Assembly: GCA_028551475.1 (NCBI GenBank)
Contig: CM052354.1
Span: 18,747,258 to 18,811,257 of the forward strand
Reading direction: 5' to 3'
DNA: 64,000 nucleotides
From: Casuarina equisetifolia
Lineage: Eukaryota > Streptophyta > Magnoliopsida > Fagales > Casuarinaceae
The position numbers and the translations under genes were made by a program. Positions 57,745 to 64,000 of the stretch are shown here, piece after piece. The notes beneath the pieces are model-generated. The model ran no database searches and was not told the origin of the DNA. It was given only the letters and a program-made list of their open reading frames with translations. Position 1 is the first letter of the stretch. Each line of letters opens with the position of its first letter.

Positions 57745-58599
57745 CTTGGAATTTCTGAAGGCGGCTTTTGAGTGGATGCGATATTCATGCATGACCCAAT
57801 TGGTTTTAATATCGCATGACCCAATTGGTTTTCTCTCCTCTGGGAGCTCTTCCTCTATAGAAAACCAAAGTCTTCTTTATCCCAACCAACTCTGACGTTT
57901 CGCTGTTGAAGATCTCCTTGTCTTTCCCCGTGGTCTTCCAGTAACCTGTGTTTGTCGCTCGGTTTGTCCTCACGCCGGTTGGGTATTTGCGATCACGAAG
58001 GCTGAAGAAATGCCACTCTTTCTCCCCCATCTTCGCCTTCCCTAGTAGGCAGAACAATTCGAGAGAAAATACAAGAAGCTTAAACGATTCAGTCAAATTA
58101 GATAAGAATTCGTTCATGTTTGTTGAGGAAAAAAAACATTCCGTTGCCCTTAATACAAGAGAGAAGAAAATAACTGTGTTATACTAAGAAATTCCTCCTT
58201 TTCCTTACGTTTGAATATAACAAGAAATAACAAAGGATTTCATCATTTGCCTTCTTCCAAAGGTGCTGGGCGGAACCCTAATTTTCTCATGTGAATGAAT
58301 CTTAATATGAACTCCCACATGCAAAGTCCGTCTGTTTTCAGGGAAGCATGGAACGAAATCTGGAGCTAAAATACTTGAAATAAAACAAAGAAAAGGGGAT
58401 CAAGAAACCCTAAGATTGGCTTTTCCTGCGTTTGTGTAAAAAGCTCATGATAGAATGATTAAGCTGAGAGCTAGTATCAAGAAACCCTAAGATTTTGATG
58501 CTGATGACTACTGCAACTCATGAGACAAGTCTCTGTGTCACAATTACCTGGAAGCTCCCATGGCTCGCATTTGTTGAGATCAACATCACCAATGGCCTT
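57745..58599 (-). pseudogene. NAC transcription-factor relic, partial exons 1 and 2
   Basis: On the minus strand, 58599-58548 reads KAIGDVDLNKCEPWELP and ends at a correct G|GTAATT donor. Exon 2 begins at 58041 after CTACTAG and reads [20 protein letters not shown], then [38 protein letters not shown] and VM, ending near 57745 at AAG|GTGCGT. This is the NAC DNA-binding domain, subdomains B-end to D, of the CUC/NAC100 type. A short direct duplication of AACCAATTGGGTCATGC breaks the end of exon 2. Most of exon 1, with the LPPGFRFHP start, is absent because repeat R1 copy 2 begins exactly there. Exon 3 is not found. The Copia element lies only 230 bp beyond exon 2, probably in the old intron 2 or 3' part. 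Confidence 0.88.
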
Positions 58600-58924
58600 A
58601 TATTAGTAATTCCTCATTATTTTGTAATCAATTTGAAAAAAAAAAAAAGATTGACTAAGCAAAAAGTTCTGAACTCGACATCTAAGGATGCATGAATGGT
58701 GCATAAGTTAAATGAGAAAAAAAAAAAAAAAAGAAGGAAGAAGACTAAGCGAAAAAGACATTGCTTGGAGAGTTCAGGACAGCATCAATCTTTAAAAGAT
58801 ACACCTGCCAGTTCTTTCGACTTCCAAGAACAAACTCAAACTCGCCTTTTTATTTCAGCTTCCACGAACCTACAAACACATTCGAGAACATTCGGGGAGT
58901 CCAAGAGCACCGAACATTGATGGC
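58600..58924 (+). repeat. dispersed repeat R1, copy 2
   Basis: About 325 bp, highly similar to 28045-28348, with a short extra block (CTTTAAAAGATACACCTGCC) that copy 1 lacks. Its left edge coincides with the truncated NAC exon 1. Confidence 0.85.
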
Positions 58925-58936
58925 AACGTGGATAGT

Positions 58937-59036
58937 GCATGTGCGGGGATGCCGCTGCATGTTTGTGTATCTGGGCATGTCGATGTCAATTTCCACAGAT
59001 ACTCAACATGCAGCCGCATGTCAATTTGATGGGACG
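58937..59036. repeat. stem-loop tag, second copy
   Basis: Left arm GCCGCTGCATGTTTGTGTAT-CT (58951-58972) and right arm AGATACTCAACATGCAGCCG-C (58997-59017) flank the same loop sequence as at 51886-51952. Confidence 0.8.
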
Positions 59037-59744
59037 AAATCTTCGATTCCCTGAGTATGACGAAATCCTACACGAAACCTCTTCTGCACATTTCTCAAAG
59101 CTGAACCCGTGATTACCGCAAACAAGCCTTGATTGCTGTTGAAACGGAAAAGAAGGCTTGTTAATCGCACTATTTGGATTTAATTAACTGTCATGTTCAT
59201 AATACATATGATCGTACTGTGGGGAATAGCTGTAACCAAGGTGTCAAAACAAATCTATTACAACAACTGGTCTGTAATGTCCGGAAGCTCAAGAAAAAGC
59301 CTAAAAAGCGACTGGCGCCCTTGAAAGGCTGTCAAACGGTGGCCCCAAACCGTGGCTCCGTGATCTCATGCCGTCAACTCCCTCCCCTCCGCCTCTCACC
59401 TCACGAAGCCGCGTAGAAGCGGGTCCTAGCTGATGTTCAGTCCCAGCAAGGCAACCTGAGGCTACGGAAGGTTTTGTGCAATATACAATTCTGTATAATA
59501 TTTATTAGCCTCGAAATGGGGGGAGGCAGAGATCTTAACTTACACATAATAAGGCTTGAACAATCTGGCTATAATAAGTAGTGCACAGTAGCATCTTTCG
59601 TTGGCGTTTTGGGTTATCATACTTCAATCTTTCCAAAGATTCTGGTATTAAAACCAGACTACAATATCCTTTTGAGACATAGCTGGTTTTCTGGGAGTGT
59701 CAGGAGCTTGGAAGCTCCATACTTTTTGTTCTTCTTCTTGTTAA
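59036..59744 (+). repeat. dispersed repeat S, copy 2 (long form)
   Basis: About 700 bp matches 62400-63110 throughout. It includes CATAATACATATGATCGTAC, the GC-rich core, ATTAGCCTC(G/C)AAATGGGG, and ATTCTGGTATTAAAACCAGA up to CTTCTTCTTG. Its core frame is shifted relative to the other copies. At its right edge it changes to repeat R3. Confidence 0.88.
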
Positions 59745-59950
59745 GGGTCATTGGAAGTCTGTTGTGCGTGGTGTTTGTGTCTTGTTTGGGTAGGGTTGTA
59801 AGTGTGTTGGTTTGGTTTGTATTGTGTGGGCCGTGATCTGTGAGTAAGGGATCTAATATACAAAAACTACTCAAGAGAGACTATCAATAACTCAAAAATG
59901 ACCCTAACAACTTGTAACCTAGATTTATATAATACAAAACACTTTTTTAT
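59745..59950 (+). repeat. dispersed repeat R3, copy 2
   Basis: Matches 23395-23600, with GGGCCGTGATCTGTGAGTAA and CTCAAAAATGACCCTAACAA. It directly abuts repeat S copy 2. Confidence 0.7.
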
Positions 59951-60785
59951 AGTTGATATGGAATGAATATCGCATTTTGTATAAAGGAGATGCTGGCCTT
60001 CGGCGTTTAGCCCTTGTAACATGTAAACTTAGTTCCACAATGATTTAAAAGGATGAACACTAATATTACTGGTCTGAATTTTATCTTAGATGGCTAACAT
60101 TTTGTATAAAGGAGAAAAATCCATGACACTAATGCTTGTGAGCAGGAGGTGGATTACACGGGTATAGGTTTTCTGTACTTTTGTGGTGATGTTTTGCTGA
60201 ACCTTATAACTCTTCCTTGTTGAAGATGAGATTTATTTTTAAGATTTCTTGTACAAATGTTTTGAATCAAACAAGTTAGCTGATCTTCTGTTGAGCAGTA
60301 ATCGCTGCTGCTTTATCCAACCCAAAGAAGTCCGTGGCTTTCAGTCTGATTACAGACAAAAATTAGCGAGGCCCAGCTTACTTGATCGACTTATTTTACG
60401 TGGTGTAATAGATTAAAGGGCGAAGGTCCCATCATTTGATTTCAGATTCTGGGCCAAGTTGGAACAAGTCGAAGTCAATGAAGGAAGCGAGAATGTTGGA
60501 AAAAAGCTGGCCTCTACCATCCAAAAGGGCAAGTGCTACCAGAACAGTGACGTCACCCATGTGGCATGCAATTGCACGACAGTCTCGCATCCACACAAAC
60601 ACGTTCTGTTCTTTCGCCACCGCCACAAAAATATAAGAGACAGACACGCAATTACGAAAAAGGTCATACTTTCTTTTTCCTTCCCTGTTCTGCAGGTCAG
60701 ATTTCCCCCAATCTCCTTCATTGTAGACATTTATTTATTTTTTATATATTATTCCAAATAATTTATCTAGTAGAATTTGAAACAG
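59951..60785. other. intergenic, no gene recognised
   Basis: No coding features recognised. The block TTTTGTATAAAGGAGA occurs twice about 130 bp apart (near 59975 and 60101). Confidence 0.4.
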
Positions 60786-61720
60786 CAGCCACACACGTTA
60801 GCAATATTTAAGAAAAAAATAAATAAAAAGGAATCTTTCTCTATTATTGTAAAATATTAATAAACTCGCATGGTTTTATATTTATTTTAATACTTTAGCA
60901 AAAGATGTTCGAAGGTACCCAAATGTGTTTTGGTAAATAGAAACATGCAAATTAAAAAACGAGTTTTTGCAACAAAACCATACAATTTGAAAATGTATTA
61001 TTTTATTTTCAAGAGAGTATTTATTATATGGGTAAGACGTGTATTACATGAAAAAGAAGTAGAACGCCATAGGATGAAAACAAAAATAGAAGAAATAGTG
61101 AAAACAAGCGAGCGACAGCATGAACGGAGGAGGGCAAATTAGTCATTCAATGGTTAGTTGGTAAATAGGTAGGAAGCTTCAGAGGGCGTACAACCTCGAG
61201 CAGCAACATCGTTGGTTGGCTCGATAGTCCGGCAAACAACAGTATCGATGCTTCCTTGTCTTTCAAAGCTTAGAAAGCAATTAAGTACGCGCCGCTCGCC
61301 TATGTTCCCGGATTCAATGTGAATGCCCGGTGCCTGCCAAGGCTTCACGGAACGTTTCCGTTAAAAACTAGTATCATAAATAAGACTCCAAACTAACTTA
61401 TTTATTTGTTTAGTATAAAAAATTGTAAAATAAGCAGGATAAAAATAAAAATAAAAATAAAAATAAATTATGAAAAGTAGCAAAAGTTCCAACTTGTGAT
61501 ATCGGCTTAGAAATATTGTGTCCAATCTTGTGATATCTGATTAGAAATATGCAGCTTGCATGCTAGTTTCCACGCCTCCAAACAGTAACGAGGCCTTTTT
61601 ACTAGGTCAAAGCAGAGACACGATGACAAGGACATTAGTGATCGAGTCCATGTGCGGGGATGCGGCTGGTTTTACAAGCTGCATGTTGCGTATCCGGGCA
61701 TGTCGATGTCAATTACGGCG
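60786..61720. repeat. dispersed repeat B, copy 2
   Basis: 60786-61010 matches 37040-37210 and 61310-61720 matches 37570-38060, in the same order and orientation. About 300 bp between them has no counterpart in copy 1. It includes the (AAAAT)n microsatellite near 61440 and the GGGCATGTCGATGTCAAT tag. Confidence 0.8.
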
Positions 61721-62399
61721 ACCCTCTTGCACCGATTCTGTCAACCGCTTGCCTGCTGTCATCCAACTCACCCGATTCAGCTTAGATTATTTGTGTTTTC
61801 CGACTAGGTTAATGACTTTTTTCGAAAGAAACAACATACTTGAAACTTTTGACTCAATTGGTCTGATATTAGTTTTACTTATCCGACATCAACGGAGTAA
61901 GGATGAAATCTTGATATAATAAATATTGTAAATGAGGACTTCTTAATGAGTTTGTTTTAGGGATACGAAGGCCTACGACACCCTTAAGATAACACATAAG
62001 AGTCAAGTGGTGGACTCACTTGGTTATCTCTATGGATATTCTAATTATGAAATTATCTGTTCGTGTATAATGTTTGTGTTAATTTATATATAAAAATGTT
62101 AAAATAAATATTTTCCCAACATTAATTGTACGAAGATGAGATAAATTAACTTTTTAAAATAAGAGACCCTTAACTCTTGAGAGTAGATGTCAACTCCACG
62201 GCCGAAGAGAGCCTTTATTTCTTGTCGTCTTCAAAAAGACAAAATGGAAGACTTTTTTTTTTTTTGAAAACAATTTCATCATCTTTCAATTGACATGATT
62301 TACTTTCCTGCCATACCATGTCTGCCAACTTTCATATCTTGATATGAAAATATTCGTTTTTGGTGCTACGTTATCGCTTGAAGGGAGGAAAATATTCCT
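61721..62399. other. intergenic, no gene recognised
   Basis: AT-rich, with a poly-T tract near 62252. No gene recognised. Confidence 0.4.
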
Positions 62400-63110
62400 A
62401 CCCAAGATTTGATGGGAGGTAATCTTCGTTTTCGATTCCTCCATGAAACCTCTTCTGCAGACTTCTCAAAGCTGAACCCGCGATTACCGCAAGCAAGCCT
62501 TGATTACTGTTGAAACTGAAAAGAAGGCTTGTTCATCGCACGATTTGGATTTAATTAACTGTCATGTTCATAATACATATGATCGTACTGTGGGGGATAG
62601 CTGTAACCAAGGTGCCAGAACAAGTCTATTACAACAACTGGTCTGTCATGTCCGGAAGCTGAAGAAAAAGCCTAAAAAGCGACTGGCGCCCTTGAAAGGC
62701 TGTCAAACGGTGACCCCAAACCGTGGCTCCGTGATCTCACGCCGTCAACTCCGCCTCCCCTCTGCCTCTCACCTCACGAAGCCGCGTAGAAGCGGGTCCT
62801 AGCTGATGTTTGGTCCCAGCAAAGCAATCTGAGGCTACGGAAGGTTTAGGCAATATACAATTCTGTAGAATAGTTATTAGCCTCCAAATGGGGGGAGGTA
62901 GAGATCTTAACTTACACATAAGGCTTGAACAATCTGGTTATAATAAGTAGTGCAAAGTAGCATCTTTCGTAGGCGTTTTGGGTTATCATATTTCAATCTT
63001 TCCAAAGATTCTGGTATTAAAACCAGACTACAATATCCTTTTGGGACACAGCTGGTTTTCTGGGAGTGTTAGGAACTCTGAAGCTCCATACTTTTCGTTC
63101 TTCTTCTTGT
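62400..63110 (+). repeat. dispersed repeat S, copy 3, upstream of the receptor kinase
   Basis: About 700 bp, over 90% identical by eye to 59036-59744. The GC-rich core keeps a frame ending at TAG 62800-62802 that reads SCNQGARTSLLQQLV and RKLKKKPKKRLAPLKGC, without an ATG. This copy ends about 570 bp before the CrRLK1L start codon and may hold its promoter. Confidence 0.85.
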
Positions 63111-63675
63111 GGGGTCCTTTTCTTTCCGTGGATGACAGTCTAATCTCCAGCCTGGAAAAGGTGTTGGCAGCTCACTAAAAAGCTCCACTGGATGGGTTTT
63201 CACAGTGGATTCATGTAATCTCGGCCGGGTTGTTCCTCTCGCTTCAAACCCATTTCATTCTTTTCGAAACTGTCTGCATTCCGCTCTCTGAATGAGGTAA
63301 TGGTCTAATTTTGTCTGAAGATAACAGAGAGCTTCTAGCACATTGGAGTCTGGTCCATGTATAAGCACAGTTTCCTTTTTGAATCATTCTGTATTGTTTA
63401 GGATAGTACTATTTTCGTGCGCTCTTTGTCCTAGAAGTTCTCTTGATTATACATAGAGTTGGGTAGATCTGGACTTGCTGAAGTTTTGGGGTTGTGGACA
63501 TAGTTGGTTTGGGAAATGGATTCGGAGCATTTGGGACTGTGAAGCTTTATTAGTTTTCCCAGATCTTTGTGGATTGGAAGCTAGGCTGTCTTGTTTGTTT
63601 TGAATTCGGCCTACCAGGTAGGCGCTATTTTGGTTTCAAATGCTTCTAGGATCTGAGATCTTAGAGACGGAGAAA
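63111..63675 (+). promoter_or_regulatory. proximal promoter and 5' leader of the CrRLK1L gene
   Basis: A GAG|GTAATGG donor-like site at about 63297 and a CTACCAG acceptor-like site near 63616 suggest a leader intron. That would be inferred only; transcript data would be needed. Confidence 0.3.
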
Positions 63676-64000
63676 ATGAAAGCAATGAAGCTGGTACCTC
63701 TGTTTCTGGCTTTTGTTCTGTTTATGGCTTATGGATCATATGCCGCATTCTCTCCTGTTGACAATTATTTAATTGCTTGCGGTTCTTTGAAAAATATCAG
63801 CTTCCAGGGTCGAACTTTTGTTCCTGATTCCGACCATCCTAGACTTGTCCTAAAAAGTGGCAATTCTAGTGTTGCCAGTTCCAATTCCAGTATTCCACCC
63901 CCCATCTATGGCTCTGCTCGAATTTTTTTGGGCATGGGTTCTTATAAATTCACAATCCGGCAAAAAGGCCGGCATTGGGTTCGTCTCTACTTTTCCTCTC
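63676..64000 (+). CDS. CrRLK1L receptor-like kinase, N-terminal part
   Basis: The window ends inside the gene after 108 codons. A signal peptide (MKAMKLVPLFLAFVLFMAYG) is followed by the start of a malectin-like domain. Typical CrRLK1L motifs are FSPVDNYLIACGS, GRTFVPDSD, YGSARIF and GSYKFTIRQKGRHWVRLYF. In this family (FERONIA, THESEUS1, HERCULES1, At5g24010) the secreted malectin-like tandem binds cell-wall pectin or RALF peptides, and an intracellular Ser/Thr kinase follows a single membrane helix. The N-terminus is nearest THE1/At5g24010-like members rather than FERONIA, by eye. Family genes usually lack coding introns, as seen so far. The frame is open to the window end, so an intact gene is likely but unproven. 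Confidence 0.9.
   Translation, partial: MKAMKLVPLFLAFVLFMAYGSYAAFSPVDNYLIACGSLKNISFQGRTFVPDSDHPRLVLKSGNSSVASSNSSIPPPIYGSARIFLGMGSYKFTIRQKGRHWVRLYFSS

Overview
The window looks like nuclear DNA of a eudicot plant. The evidence is AT-rich intergenic DNA, GT-AG introns, a plant-type tRNA-Gln, and plant-specific protein families: an AHL/HAL2-like phosphatase, a NAC-domain relic, a CrRLK1L malectin-like receptor kinase and a plant FANCD2 homologue. I cannot name the species. No operons or bacterial features are present; genes are single units separated by long intergenic stretches.

Layout. 0-24 kb is gene-poor. It holds a tRNA-Gln(CUG) on the minus strand (1.05 kb), a GC-rich intronless membrane-anchored methyltransferase (4.3-5.2 kb, minus), a three-exon AHL-type 3'(2'),5'-bisphosphate nucleotidase (13.6-17.1 kb, minus), a small non-autonomous LTR element with a 5-bp target duplication (18.8-20.2 kb), and a small zinc-ribbon-like protein gene (22.0 kb, plus). 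24.8-27.6 kb holds a five-exon gene of unknown function whose last exon has a TAG followed by a coding-like acidic tail.

28-38 kb is a repeat-dominated accessory block. A 125-residue basic-tailed ORF of unknown function (minus) lies next to a roughly 5.8-kb hierarchical tandem array of ~75-bp monomers. The array sits inside a larger dispersed repeat, and a second copy of that repeat at 51-52 kb lacks it.

39.6-50.6 kb holds two decayed pieces of FANCD2 on the plus strand in swapped order: the C-terminal part first (39.6-42.3 kb), then the N-terminal half (46.2-50.6 kb). An intact single-exon PTC7-like PP2C gene (42.6-43.4 kb, minus) lies between them. A consensus E2F site remains upstream of the N-terminal relic.

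51-63 kb is a mosaic of dispersed repeats (families I call H, R1, R3, S and B), some with a stem-loop. It also contains a Copia element with paired LTRs and target duplication (53.0-57.5 kb), lying beside a two-exon NAC relic. That NAC relic is cut at its 5' side by a copy of R1. The window ends inside the first exon of a CrRLK1L receptor kinase (63.7 kb, plus), whose upstream sequence is duplicated at 59 kb and partly at 52 kb.

The genes do not form an obvious pathway. The strongest unusual signals are the array born inside a dispersed repeat, the swapped FANCD2 relics around a PP2C gene, and the in-frame stop with conserved-looking tail in the 24.8-kb gene. Exon boundaries, family names and repeat relationships were read by eye; no searches were run.
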